Of a DNA stretch of 64,000 bases, positions 16,239-24,897 are shown piece after piece. The notes beneath the pieces are model-generated. The model was not told the origin of the DNA, ran no database searches, and was given only the letters and a program-made list of their open reading frames with translations. Source of the stretch: Actinomycetospora termitidis (lineage in GTDB: Bacteria; Actinomycetota; Actinomycetes; Mycobacteriales; Pseudonocardiaceae); the NCBI RefSeq assembly GCF_030286555.1, contig NZ_JASVWF010000001.1:434001-498000 (forward strand). Direction: 5' to 3'. The translations under genes and the position numbers were made by a program. Numbering within the stretch: position 1 is the stretch's first letter; every line of letters starts with the position of its first letter.

Positions 16239-17267
16239 GTGAAGGCCGTGCGGGTGCACGCATACAAGTCCGATCCATCGATCGACGACATCCCCGAGCC
16301 CGAGCTCCAGGGCCCGCTCGACGTCATCGTCAAGATCGGCGGTGCGGGTGTGTGCCGCACCGACCTGCACATCGTCAACGGGGACTGGGAGGACATCCAG
16401 AACCCCGACCTGCCGTACGTGATCGGCCACGAGAACGCCGGCTGGGTCGCCGAGGTGGGCGACGCGGTGACGAACGTGAAGGTCGGCGACACCGTGATCC
16501 TGCACCCGCAGCCCTCGTGCGGGCTGTGCCTCGCGTGCCGCGCCGGGCGGGACATGCAGTGCACCGGCGACGCCTTCTTCCCCGGCCTGTCGAACAACGA
16601 CGGCGGGATGGCCGAGTACCTGCGCACCACCGCGCGGGCCTGCGTGAAGCTCGACGAGGGCACGAATCCGGCCGACGTCGCGGCGCTCGCGGACGCCGGG
16701 ATCACCGCGTACCACGCCGTGCGCAAGGCGGTCCCGCACCTCTACCCGGGAACGACGGCCGTCGTGCAGGGCGCGGGCGGGCTCGGCCACATCGGGATCC
16801 AGTCCCTCGCGGCGCTGACGGCCACGAAGATCATCGTCGTCGACCGGAACCCGGCGGCCCTCGAGCTGGCGAAGCAGATCGGCGCGGACGAGACCGTGCT
16901 CGCGGACGGCAACCACGTCCAGGCGGTGCAGGACCTCACCGGCGGCGGCGCGACGGTCGTCTTCGACTTCGTCGCCGAGCAGGGCGCCGAGATCGACGCC
17001 TGGGCGATGACCGGCCCGGCGGGCTACTGCTTCGTCCTGGGCTACGGCGGCGAGTTCCGCGCCCCCACGCTCGATTTCGTGGCCGGTGAGAAGAACGTCA
17101 TCGGCAACATCGTCGGGACCTACAACGACCTCGCGGAACTGATGGTCCTCGCGCAGGCCGGGAAGGTCACCCTGCACACCGTCCAGTACCGCCTCGACCA
17201 GGCCCTGAACGCCCTGCACGACCTCGACGCGGGCCAGGTCCGCGGCCGGGCGATCCTCGTTCCCTAA
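16239..17267 (+). CDS. Zinc-dependent NAD(P)+ alcohol dehydrogenase (propane-cluster type)
   Basis: A 342-residue medium-chain dehydrogenase. Catalytic zinc ligands Cys39, His64 and Glu65 (GVCRTDLH, GHENAGW), structural zinc lobe Cys94, 97, 100 and 108 (CGLCLACRAGRDMQC), nucleotide fold GAGGLGHIG at about 180, and Asp in IVVDRNP that favours NAD+. GTG start preceded by GGGAGG. Homologues with this neighbourhood (amidohydrolase and DUF59 next) sit in propane/acetone diiron-monooxygenase clusters of actinobacteria, where they oxidise secondary alcohols such as 2-propanol. Here no monooxygenase accompanies it, so the alcohol substrate is open. Likely cotranscribed with the next two genes. Confidence 0.88.
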   Translation: MKAVRVHAYKSDPSIDDIPEPELQGPLDVIVKIGGAGVCRTDLHIVNGDWEDIQNPDLPYVIGHENAGWVAEVGDAVTNVKVGDTVILHPQPSCGLCLACRAGRDMQCTGDAFFPGLSNNDGGMAEYLRTTARACVKLDEGTNPADVAALADAGITAYHAVRKAVPHLYPGTTAVVQGAGGLGHIGIQSLAALTATKIIVVDRNPAALELAKQIGADETVLADGNHVQAVQDLTGGGATVVFDFVAEQGAEIDAWAMTGPAGYCFVLGYGGEFRAPTLDFVAGEKNVIGNIVGTYNDLAELMVLAQAGKVTLHTVQYRLDQALNALHDLDAGQVRGRAILVP

Positions 17268-17299
17268 GTCCTCTCCCACCACCACAGGAGGAACCGAGA

Positions 17300-18358
17300 A
17301 TGTACGAGAAGGATGGCGAGAAGTACTTCGTCGTCGACTCCCACATGCACTACTGGGACGCGTCGCCGGAGAACTGGGTCCCGGGCGCCGAGCAGTACGC
17401 CAAGGGCTGGATCGAGTGCTTCCACGCCTACCAGTCGCTGGGCCCGGCCGAGACCCACTGGTCGATCGAGCACTTCCAGAAGTACTCCGAAGAGGACACC
17501 ATGAAGGACCTCTTCGAGGACGGCCACGTGGACGTGGCGATCGCGCAGCCCACGTACCTCAAGGAGTGGTACTCGGAGGGTTTCAACACCACCGAGCGCA
17601 ACGGGCAGCTGCTGCGCAAGTACCCGGAGAAGTTCCGCCTCAACACCCGCTTCGACCCGCGCGACGGCGACGCCGGGATGCGCGAGTTCGAGGCGAACGT
17701 CGAGGAGTGGAAGCCGATCGGCGCCAAGCTCTACACCGCGGAGTGGAACGGCGACTCGCGCGGCTACAAGCTCTCCGACCCGGAGTGCTACAAGTTCCTG
17801 GAGCGCGCCCAGGAACTCGGCATCAAGAACATCCACATCCACAAGGGCCCGACGATCTGGCCGCTGGACAAGGACGCGTTCGACGTGTCCGACGTCGACA
17901 AGGCCGCGACCGACTTCCAGGGCCTGAACTTCATCGTCGAGCACGTGGGCCTGCCGCGTATCGAGGACTTCTGCTTCATGGCGACGCAGGAGCCCAACGT
18001 CTACGCCGGCCTCTCGGTCGTGCTCGGTGGCCTGATGCACGCCCGCCCGCGGTTCTTCGCCAAGGTGATGGGCGAGCTGCTGTTCTGGGTCGGCGAGGAC
18101 AAGATGACCTTCGGCTCGGACTACGCCATCTGGGAGCCCAAGTGGCAGGTCGAGGGCCTCGTGGACTGGGACTACCCCGAGGGCCACGACTTCGACGACT
18201 ACCCGCGTCTCGGCGTCGAGGGCAAGAAGAAGATCCTCGGCCTGAACGCCGCCCGGCTCTACGACATCCCGGTGCCCGCGGAGATGCAGCTCCCCGGTGA
18301 CTCCCCGGCCGCGCAGGACGACGCGGAGCTGGTCGAGCGGGAGGTGGCCCAGGCATGA
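17300..18358 (+). CDS. Amidohydrolase-2 family metal-dependent hydrolase (monooxygenase-cluster type)
   Basis: A 352-residue amidohydrolase of the ACMSD-like amidohydrolase-2 family. DSHMHYWD (13-20) supplies the HxH metal ligands, EHVGLPR near 215 the next His, and TFGSDYAIWEP the final Asp. Proteins of this exact type (starting with VVDSHMHYWDASPENW and ending in GLNAARLYDI) accompany soluble diiron monooxygenases such as mimABCD/prmABCD; their role is thought to be assisting assembly or activity of the oxygenase rather than a known hydrolysis. AGGAGG upstream, 32 nt after adh. The last 25 residues are acidic and disordered. The stop overlaps the next start (ATGA). Confidence 0.88.
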   Translation: MYEKDGEKYFVVDSHMHYWDASPENWVPGAEQYAKGWIECFHAYQSLGPAETHWSIEHFQKYSEEDTMKDLFEDGHVDVAIAQPTYLKEWYSEGFNTTERNGQLLRKYPEKFRLNTRFDPRDGDAGMREFEANVEEWKPIGAKLYTAEWNGDSRGYKLSDPECYKFLERAQELGIKNIHIHKGPTIWPLDKDAFDVSDVDKAATDFQGLNFIVEHVGLPRIEDFCFMATQEPNVYAGLSVVLGGLMHARPRFFAKVMGELLFWVGEDKMTFGSDYAIWEPKWQVEGLVDWDYPEGHDFDDYPRLGVEGKKKILGLNAARLYDIPVPAEMQLPGDSPAAQDDAELVEREVAQA

Positions 18359-19104
18359 CGGTGCTCTCCGACGCCCGTGCCGTCGCGCCGCTGTCGAACG
18401 ACGCCGAGGCGGCGTCGTCGACCGGGGTGACGGCCCGGGTGTGGGAGGCGCTGCGCTCGGTGCGCGATCCCGAGCTCGACACCGACGTGGTCTCGCTGGA
18501 CTTCGTCGGGGCGGTCTCGGTGGACGACTCCGCCGTCGCGCACGTGGCGCTCCGCCTGCCCACGTACTTCTGCGCCCCCAACTTCGCCTTCCTCATGGTG
18601 GCCGACGCCCACGACGTGGTCTCCGAGGCCGCGGGGGTCGCGCGGGCCGACGTGGTCCTCGTCGACCACTTCGCGTCCGACGCGATCAACGCCGGCGTCG
18701 CCGCCCGCGCGGGCTTCGTGTCCTCCATGGCGGGCACCGAGGTCGGCGAGGCGGTGGCGGAGCTCGACGAGCTGCGCCGCACCTTCACCGAGCGGGCCCT
18801 GATGGCCGGCACGGACCTCGTCGTCCGGCCGCTGATGCGGGCCGGCTCGACGCCGGAGCAGGTCGCCGCCATGACCCTGGGCGACGCGCCGGCCTCGGCC
18901 GACCTCGACCGGCTCCGCCGCCGGCGGGCCGAGCTCGGGATCCCGTCGACCGACGCCGACCCGCTCGTGGTCGACCCGAGCGGGCGCACCGTCGGGGTCG
19001 AGGCCCTGCCGCTGCACCTGCGCAAGGCCCGCTCGTACCAGGTCGGCGTGGACGCCAACACGAGCATCTGCCGCGGCCAGCTCGCGGCGCGCTACGGGGT
19101 CTGA
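18355..19104 (+). CDS. MIP18/DUF59-domain protein (monooxygenase-cluster type)
   Basis: A 249-residue protein translationally coupled to the amidohydrolase through ATGA. Residues about 25-115 form a MIP18/DUF59 domain (VWEALRSVRDPELDTDVVSLDFVG, with the conserved Cys in LPTYFCAPNFAFLM). DUF59 proteins take part in Fe-S or metal-centre assembly (SufT, PaaD, Cia2). The C-terminal 130 residues, with LPLHLRKARSYQ and the ending NTSICRGQLAARYG, are specific to the variant found beside diiron monooxygenases. It probably helps metallate a partner enzyme, but the usual partner is missing from this locus. A strong hairpin at 19139-19186 ends the operon. Confidence 0.82.
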   Translation: MTVLSDARAVAPLSNDAEAASSTGVTARVWEALRSVRDPELDTDVVSLDFVGAVSVDDSAVAHVALRLPTYFCAPNFAFLMVADAHDVVSEAAGVARADVVLVDHFASDAINAGVAARAGFVSSMAGTEVGEAVAELDELRRTFTERALMAGTDLVVRPLMRAGSTPEQVAAMTLGDAPASADLDRLRRRRAELGIPSTDADPLVVDPSGRTVGVEALPLHLRKARSYQVGVDANTSICRGQLAARYGV

Positions 19105-19138
19105 CGGGTCCGGGCCCTTTCCGAACGATCCGCTCCGT

Positions 19139-19186
19139 ACGAACGGGCCGTTCATCACCGAAGAAGGTGATGAACGGCCCGTTCGT
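19139..19186. repeat. Hairpin family R2 copy 1 / bidirectional terminator
   Basis: Perfect 21-bp inverted repeat (19139-19159 and 19166-19186), left arm ACGAACGGGCCGTTCATCACC, 6-nt loop GAAGAA. The arms contain the smaller palindrome GAACGGGCCGTTC. Located between convergent genes, so it can terminate both. A second copy at 20280-20323 lies on the other side of the AbiEi-like gene. Confidence 0.85.
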
Positions 19187-19202
19187 CGGTTCCGGGTCCG
19201 GA

Positions 19203-20153
19203 TCAGGCGGCCGGCACGACGACGAGTTCCGGGCGCGGTCGCGATGCGGCCAGGCGGTAGTAGGCCCGGAGTTCGTCGAGGACACGATCGGGTTCGCTGA
19301 GAAGGCGGCGAGGCCGGTGCGACACGACCACCACGCCCGCCGCGACCATGTCCGCGACCCTCCGGGCGTCGTCGTCCTCACGCTCCGGGGGATGGAACTC
19401 CGCCGAGTGGTGCTCCCAGGCCATCCCGACAGCGTCGATGTAACCGTCGGGGCAGGCCAGGAAGCGGTGGCCGGGAAGATACAGCCGGGGGTTGAAGAGC
19501 ATCGTGGGCAAGCCGCTCCGTGCGTGGAGGTCCCGTCCCCAGCCCTCCGCGACGGACCGGATTCCGTCCCGCACCTCCGTCAGGATCTCGCGGACGACGG
19601 CCGTGCCCCGTCGACTGCCCGCATCCGTCTCCTCCAGCAGGCGGTCGACCGTGGTCCGACGACGCTGTACGGCTTCGGCGACGAGCGCGAGGACACCCTC
19701 CCGCTCGTCGGTCCGGCGGGCGGTGTCGACGACCGCGCGCTCGAGGACGGCTACCTCCACCCCGTCCCGGACGACCGTGGGTGGGAGCCGGGACGTGCGC
19801 TCCACCAGGAGGTCCGGTCGAGAAGCACGACGGCGCTCCTCCGGCACCAGGACGTGGAGCGCGGCGTTCGCGGGGACCTTGCGCAGGCCGTGCCGGCGGG
19901 CGGCCTCCGGCCCGGAGAGCACGGCGTCCTCCCCGCAGTAGAGGAGGGCGGCACAGATCTCCTGCTCACGCGTCGGCGGCCCGCTCTGCATCAGGATCAC
20001 GCCGTCGAACGGACGCTGCCACTGCCCTGATCGAACCCGTGCGGCGATCGTGTCCGGACGAAGACCGAGAGCGACGAGGGCGGCGACCCGCGCAACGCGG
20101 ATCGGGGCCAGGGCGGACAGATCGGCGGCGGAGACGCGGGAACGACGAGGCAT
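19203..20153 (-). CDS. AbiEi-antitoxin-like protein with DUF559/Vsr-like C-terminus
   Basis: A 316-residue protein; ATG at 20153 chosen because MPRRSRVSAADL begins the conserved region. N-terminal 70 residues form a winged helix (LGLRPDTIAARVRSGQWQRPFDGV) like the AbiEi/type IV antitoxin N-domain, then a middle domain (EDAVLSGPEAARRHGL, LHVLVPEERR, TARRTDEREGVLAL), and a C-terminal region that by position corresponds to the DUF559/very-short-patch-repair-endonuclease fold (GYIDAVGMAWEHHSAEFH, ADMVAAGVVVVSHRPRRLL). Actinobacterial genomes carry many solitary genes of this design; no toxin partner is adjacent. The nuclease core is altered (AWEHHSAEFH where VEYDGxxH is usual). Flanked by two R2 hairpins. 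Function unknown. Confidence 0.7.
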   Translation of the reverse strand: MPRRSRVSAADLSALAPIRVARVAALVALGLRPDTIAARVRSGQWQRPFDGVILMQSGPPTREQEICAALLYCGEDAVLSGPEAARRHGLRKVPANAALHVLVPEERRRASRPDLLVERTSRLPPTVVRDGVEVAVLERAVVDTARRTDEREGVLALVAEAVQRRRTTVDRLLEETDAGSRRGTAVVREILTEVRDGIRSVAEGWGRDLHARSGLPTMLFNPRLYLPGHRFLACPDGYIDAVGMAWEHHSAEFHPPEREDDDARRVADMVAAGVVVVSHRPRRLLSEPDRVLDELRAYYRLAASRPRPELVVVPAA

Positions 20154-20279
20154 GCCCGTCACGGTCGGACGATCACGTCGAGCGCGGTGTCCGTTCGACG
20201 CAACCTGTGGACGGCCGGCACCCCTGTGGATCGACGAGGAGCAGCGTCGGCGACCGTTCGCGCACCACCCCGAACCCAT

Positions 20280-20323
20280 GAACGGACCGTTCATCACGCA
20301 AGAAGGTGACGAACGGCCCGCTC
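20280..20323. repeat. Hairpin family R2 copy 2 / terminator
   Basis: Arms 20280-20297 (GAACGGACCGTTCATCAC) and 20306-20323 (three mismatches) with loop GCAAGAAG, in the same orientation as the copy at 19139-19186. It lies after the methyltransferase gene's stop and upstream of the AbiEi-like gene, so it could insulate the two. Confidence 0.8.
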
Positions 20324-20371
20324 GTACGGATCAGGGGGAGGGGCAGGGGCAGGCGCGGAAGGCGGACGGGC

Positions 20372-21502
20372 TCAGTGGCCCCAGACGTCCTGGGCCACCG
20401 ACACCACGAGTTCGAGCTTCGCGACCTCCTGCTCGTAGGACAGCGTGTTGCCCTCCACCGTCGAGGAGAATCCGCACTGCGGGGACAGGCAGAGCTGCTC
20501 GAGCGGCACGTACTTCGTGGCCTCCTCGATGCGGCGCTTGAGGGTGTCCGGCTCCTCGAGCTCCCCGGACTTCGTGGTCACGAGGCCGAGCACCACCTGC
20601 TGGTCGCCGCGCGGGAGGTAGCGCAGCGGGGAGAAGTCGCCGGAGCGGGCGTCGTCGTACTCGCAGAAGAACCCGTCGATCTGCAGGCCGCCGAAGACCT
20701 TCTCGGCGACGTGGTCGTACCCGCCCTCGGCCGCCCAGGACGAGCGGTAGTTCCCGCGGCACATGTGCGTGGTGATCCGCAGGTCGGAGGGGCGGTCGGC
20801 GAGGGCGAGGTTGATCGTGTCGACGTAGCGCTCGTGCATGTGGTCGGCGTCCTCGCCGCGGGCGGCCATCGACTCGCGCTGGGCCGGGTCGTTCAGGTAC
20901 GCCAGGGACGTGTCGTCGAGCTGCAGGTAGCGCACGCCGGCCTCGTACAGCCGGGCGATCTCCGCCTTGTACGCCGCGGCGAGGTCGGCCCAGAACTCGT
21001 CCGGGTCGGAGTACGGCGAGCCCTCGTGCACCGGGGCGCCGCCCAGGCGGTAGTGCAGCATCGACGGCGACGGGATCGTCAGCTTCGGCACGGCGCTCGT
21101 CACGGTCGAGGCCAGCATCGAGAACGCGTCGCCGAAGATCGTCGTCGACAGCCCGATCCGCTGGTCGATCACCAGCGACATGGCCGCGAACGTCAGGTCG
21201 CCGGAGGCGTTGCGGAACGCCACCTCCACCGACGAGTCCTTCGACGAGGACACCCCGTCGAGCTGGTAGAGGAAGTCCATGTGCCACGACGAGCGGCGGA
21301 ACTCGCCGTCGGTGGCCGCCTGCAGGCCGACCGACTCCTGCATCGCGACGACGTCGCGGATCGCCTCGTCCTCGGCGGCGCGCAGTCCGTCGGCGTCCAG
21401 CCGCCCCTCGGCGTGCGCGCTCCGGGCCTCGAGCAGGGCGGGCGGTCGCAGGAGGCTGCCGACGTGGTCGGCGCGGAACGGAGCCAGGTCACGTGCGGAC
21501 AT
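20372..21502 (-). CDS. Cobalamin-independent methionine-synthase-II-like (MetE C-terminal) methyltransferase
   Basis: A 376-residue protein equivalent to the C-terminal catalytic half of MetE. The thiol-activating zinc site is present: His246 and Cys248 in THMCRGNYRS, Glu near 281 in FFCEYDD, and Cys343 in LSPQCGFSS. The FRADHVGSLLRP start and QLDDTSLAYL are conserved in the stand-alone family. Such enzymes transfer alkyl groups to a thiol; candidates are homocysteine methylation from a small methyl donor, or epoxyalkane:coenzyme M transfer, whose enzyme has the same fold and about the same length (377). No coenzyme M genes are seen. Directly downstream (32 nt) of an IclR gene on the same strand, so probably regulated by it. 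Confidence 0.82.
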   Translation of the reverse strand: MSARDLAPFRADHVGSLLRPPALLEARSAHAEGRLDADGLRAAEDEAIRDVVAMQESVGLQAATDGEFRRSSWHMDFLYQLDGVSSSKDSSVEVAFRNASGDLTFAAMSLVIDQRIGLSTTIFGDAFSMLASTVTSAVPKLTIPSPSMLHYRLGGAPVHEGSPYSDPDEFWADLAAAYKAEIARLYEAGVRYLQLDDTSLAYLNDPAQRESMAARGEDADHMHERYVDTINLALADRPSDLRITTHMCRGNYRSSWAAEGGYDHVAEKVFGGLQIDGFFCEYDDARSGDFSPLRYLPRGDQQVVLGLVTTKSGELEEPDTLKRRIEEATKYVPLEQLCLSPQCGFSSTVEGNTLSYEQEVAKLELVVSVAQDVWGH

Positions 21503-21534
21503 GCGTACACCTCACCGCACCGGGGCCGCGGAGA

Positions 21535-22347
21535 TCAGCCCCCGTCCCACCTGGTGGAAACCTCGTCCGCGAACGCCGACGCCGCCCGCCGGGCCGCGTC
21601 CCGCACCGCCCGCTCCATGCGGGTGCGGCGGTCGAACAGGCTGCCCGGGCCGCCGGCGGGGACGACCGGCACCGCCACGGAGATCGCACCGACGAGCTCG
21701 GTCCGGGCACACCTGTCGTCGTCAACGGGCAGGCGTACCGGGGCCGCCATGCACGCGAGGCGCTCGCGGAACTCGCTGCGGTCCAGGGCGAGGTCCCGAC
21801 GGCGGACCTGGTCGAGTTCCCAGTCCAGCTCGTCGGGATCGGTGATCGTGCGGTGGGCGTGGCGGGCCTGCCCGTCGCGGGCCAGGACCTCGACGCGCCG
21901 GGCGTCCGGGAGGTCGGCGAGCAGCAGCTTGCCGACGGCGGTCGCGTGCAGGGCGCCGCGCCAGGTCGAGATGGTCGGCACCGGGTGCTCCGGGCAGTCG
22001 TCCGAGTCGACCACCACGACGTCGGCGTCCCGGAAGGCGGCGTAGAGGACCGCGGCCCCGGCCATCGCGTGCGCCTCGCGCAGCGTCGCGCCGAGCCCCG
22101 GCGGGATCGGCAGCTGGGAGCGGAGCCGGTCGTTGAGCGCTGGCAGCTTCGGCCCGAGCCCGAAGCCGCGGGCGGGCTCCAGACGGACGAGGTAGCCGTC
22201 GGCCACGAGGCTGCCGAGCAGGTGGTAGGTGGTGGACAGGTTGTAGTCCAGCCGGCGGGCCACCGCCTTCGCGGTGATGCCGTCGCCCGCATCCGCGACG
22301 ACCTCGAGCACCCGGAGTGCGCGGTGCACCGAACCGAGTCCAGCCAT
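21535..22347 (-). CDS. IclR-family transcriptional regulator
   Basis: A 270-residue IclR regulator: winged HTH at about 5-70 (VHRALRVLEVVADAGDGITAKAVARRLDYNLSTTYHLL), then the ligand-binding domain with ALHATAVGKLLLADLPDARR and LDRSEFRERLACMAAPVR. It heads a two-gene transcript with the MetE-like methyltransferase and is divergent from the GH65 phosphorylase across 61 nt, so it could control either or both. The domain starts at the second residue, so the ATG at 22347 is secure. Confidence 0.88.
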   Translation of the reverse strand: MAGLGSVHRALRVLEVVADAGDGITAKAVARRLDYNLSTTYHLLGSLVADGYLVRLEPARGFGLGPKLPALNDRLRSQLPIPPGLGATLREAHAMAGAAVLYAAFRDADVVVVDSDDCPEHPVPTISTWRGALHATAVGKLLLADLPDARRVEVLARDGQARHAHRTITDPDELDWELDQVRRRDLALDRSEFRERLACMAAPVRLPVDDDRCARTELVGAISVAVPVVPAGGPGSLFDRRTRMERAVRDAARRAASAFADEVSTRWDGG

Positions 22348-22408
22348 TCACCCATGATGCGCGAGAAGGCCGTCCACTCGCCCGATCAGGGATGGTTACC
22401 CTCGCCCG

Positions 22409-24814
22409 GTGATCTCGAACGCGTTCTCGGTGGACCCCTGGTCCGTGCACGAGCCCGAACTCGACGTCGACCTCCTCGGCCAGACGGAGTCGCTCTTCGC
22501 GCTGGCCAACGGCCACGTCGGGATGCGCGGCAACCTCGACGAGGGGGAACCGCACCGGATGCCGGGCACCTACCTCAACTCGTTCTTCGAGTCGCGGCCC
22601 ATGCCGCACGCCGAGGGCGGGTTCGGGTTCCCGGACGAGAACCAGACCCTGGTCAACGTCCCGAACGGCAAACTGATCCGGCTGCTGGTCGACGACGAGC
22701 CGCTCGACGTCCGCTACGGGCAGGTGCACGACCACCAGCGCACCCTGGACATGCGCAGCGGGATCCTCACCCGGCACGTGGAGTGGACCTCCCCCAACGG
22801 CCAGCGGGTCGACGTCACGTCGCAGCGCCTGGTGAGCTTCTCCCAGCGCGCGGTGGCGGCGATCTCCTACGAGGTCAGCATCCCCGAGGACTCGGGCAGC
22901 GACGCGCTCCTGGTGATCCAGTCCGAACTGTTCGCCAACGAGCAGATGCCCGAGATCACCGGCGATCCGCGCGTGGCCGCCGCCCTCACCAAGCCGCTCG
23001 CGCCGGAGCACAACTCGCACTCCACCTACGGCGCCCGGATGACCCACCGCACCAAGCAGTCCGAACTGCGGGTCGGCGCGGCCATGGAGCACCAGGTGTT
23101 CGGCCCGGACGACGCCAAGGTCGAGAGCTCGTGCTCGAAGAACGTCGGGCGGACCACGGTGATCAGCCGGCTGAAGCCCGGCCAGTCGCTGCGGATCGTG
23201 AAGTACCTCGCCTACGGCTGGTCGAGCACGCGCTCCCAACCCGCGATCGTCGACCAGGTCGAGGCCGCCCTGGACGCCTCGCTCTACACCGGCTGGGACG
23301 GGCTGGTGGCGGCCCAGCGGGAGTACCTGGACGCGTTCTGGGCCCGCGCGGACATCGAGATCGACGGCGACCCGCGGCTGCAGCAGGCGATGCGGTTCTC
23401 CCTGTTCCACGTGCTGCAGGCCGGCGCGCGGGCGGAGAAGCGGGCGATCGGCGCGAAGGGGCTCACCGGCCAGGGCTACGACGGGCACAGCTTCTGGGAC
23501 TGCGAGACGTTCGTGCTCCCGGTCTTCGTGCACACCAACCCCCGGGTCGCCGCCGACGCCCTGCGCTGGCGGCACTCCACGCTGGAGATCGCCGAGCAGC
23601 ACGCGCGCACCCTGGGCCTCGCGGGCGCGGCGTTCGCGTGGCGGACGATCCGCGGCGAGGAGTGCTCGGGCTACTGGCCTGCCGGCACGGCGGCGTTCCA
23701 CGTCAACGCCGACATCGCGGACGCCGTCCTGCGGTACGTCTCGGCGACCGACGACACCGACTTCGAGCGGGAGGTCGGCGTCGACCTCCTGGTCGCGACC
23801 GCCCGGTTGTGGCGCTCGCTGGGCCACCACGACTCGGAGTCGAACTTCCGCATCGACGGCGTGACCGGGCCGGACGAGTACTCGGCGGTCGCGGACAACA
23901 ACGTCTACACGAACCTCATGGCGCAGCGGAACCTGCGCGGTGCGGCCGACGCGTGCGTCCGCCACCCCCGCGAGGCCGAGCGCCTCGCGGTGTCCAGCGA
24001 GGAGATCGCGAGCTGGCGCTCGGCCGCGACCGCGATGGTCATCCCGTTCGACGAGAAGCTCGGGGTGCACGAGCAGGCCGAGGGCTTCACCTCGCACGCG
24101 TTCTGGGACTTCGAGAACACCCCCGAGGACGCCTACCCGCTGCTGCTGAACTACCCGTACTTCGACCTGTACCGCAAGCAGGTCGTCAAGCAGCCCGACC
24201 TCGTGCTCGCGATGGTCCAGTGCCCGGACGCGTTCACCCCGGAACAGAAGGCCGCGAACTTCGCCTACTACGAGCGGATCACGGTGCGGGACTCGTCGCT
24301 GTCCCCCGGCACCCTCGCGGTGATGGCCGCCGAGACCGGGCACCTCGACCTGGCCTACGACTACCTGGGCGAGTCGGTCCAGATGGACCTCGCCGACCTG
24401 GAGAACAACGTCCGCGACGGCATCCACCTCGCGGCCACGGCCAGCAGCTGGACCGCGGTCATCCAGGGCCTCGGCGGGATGCGCACCCACGACGGCACCC
24501 TGACCTTCGCGCCCCGCCTCCCCTCCGCGGTCTCGGGGCTGCGTTTCCGGGTGCTGTGGCGCGGGCGGTCGGTGCACGTCGAGATCGGCCACGGCCAGGC
24601 GACGTACACGCTGGAGGAGGCGTCGTCGGACGGGTCGGGACCGACGGGCATGTCGGCGACGTCGTCCGAGCCGCTCGAGCTGCGCCATCACGACGACGAG
24701 TTCGTGCTCGCCGTCGACGAGCCCCTCACCTTCGACATCCCGCCCGCGCCCTCCCGCGGGGTCATCGAGCAGCCCGCCGGGCGCGCACCGCTGTTCCGGC
24801 GGCTGCACCAGTAG
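22409..24814 (+). CDS. Glycoside hydrolase family 65 phosphorylase (trehalose/maltose/kojibiose type)
   Basis: An 801-residue GH65 enzyme, which phosphorolyses an alpha-glucoside such as trehalose, maltose, nigerose or kojibiose with inversion to beta-glucose 1-phosphate. N-terminal beta-sandwich (SLFALANGHVGMRGNLDEG, about 20-280), (alpha/alpha)6 barrel with the general-acid Glu490 in VTGPDEYSAVADNN, phosphate-site LSPGTLAVMA region, and C-terminal strand domain (FAPRLPSAVSGLRFRVLWRG). Length fits the family (750-800). The related mycobacterial Rv3401 is paired with a beta-phosphoglucomutase; none is adjacent here. GTG start. The substrate cannot be told by eye. Confidence 0.92.
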   Translation: MISNAFSVDPWSVHEPELDVDLLGQTESLFALANGHVGMRGNLDEGEPHRMPGTYLNSFFESRPMPHAEGGFGFPDENQTLVNVPNGKLIRLLVDDEPLDVRYGQVHDHQRTLDMRSGILTRHVEWTSPNGQRVDVTSQRLVSFSQRAVAAISYEVSIPEDSGSDALLVIQSELFANEQMPEITGDPRVAAALTKPLAPEHNSHSTYGARMTHRTKQSELRVGAAMEHQVFGPDDAKVESSCSKNVGRTTVISRLKPGQSLRIVKYLAYGWSSTRSQPAIVDQVEAALDASLYTGWDGLVAAQREYLDAFWARADIEIDGDPRLQQAMRFSLFHVLQAGARAEKRAIGAKGLTGQGYDGHSFWDCETFVLPVFVHTNPRVAADALRWRHSTLEIAEQHARTLGLAGAAFAWRTIRGEECSGYWPAGTAAFHVNADIADAVLRYVSATDDTDFEREVGVDLLVATARLWRSLGHHDSESNFRIDGVTGPDEYSAVADNNVYTNLMAQRNLRGAADACVRHPREAERLAVSSEEIASWRSAATAMVIPFDEKLGVHEQAEGFTSHAFWDFENTPEDAYPLLLNYPYFDLYRKQVVKQPDLVLAMVQCPDAFTPEQKAANFAYYERITVRDSSLSPGTLAVMAAETGHLDLAYDYLGESVQMDLADLENNVRDGIHLAATASSWTAVIQGLGGMRTHDGTLTFAPRLPSAVSGLRFRVLWRGRSVHVEIGHGQATYTLEEASSDGSGPTGMSATSSEPLELRHHDDEFVLAVDEPLTFDIPPAPSRGVIEQPAGRAPLFRRLHQ

Positions 24815-24842
24815 GGCGGTCGCGCCGTCCCGAGTGCGACGT

Positions 24843-24874
24843 CACGCAGGTTCCGGAGCCCCCGGACCTGCGTG
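24843..24874. terminator. Bidirectional hairpin terminator
   Basis: Arms CACGCAGGTTCCGG (24843-24856) and CCGGACCTGCGTG (24862-24874) with a single bulged T, between the convergent GH65 and kinase genes. The outer flank GAGTGCGAC resembles the start of the A-type hairpins at 59831 and 60120. Confidence 0.65.
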
Positions 24875-24897
24875 GTGTCGACCTCGCGGGGAGTGCG

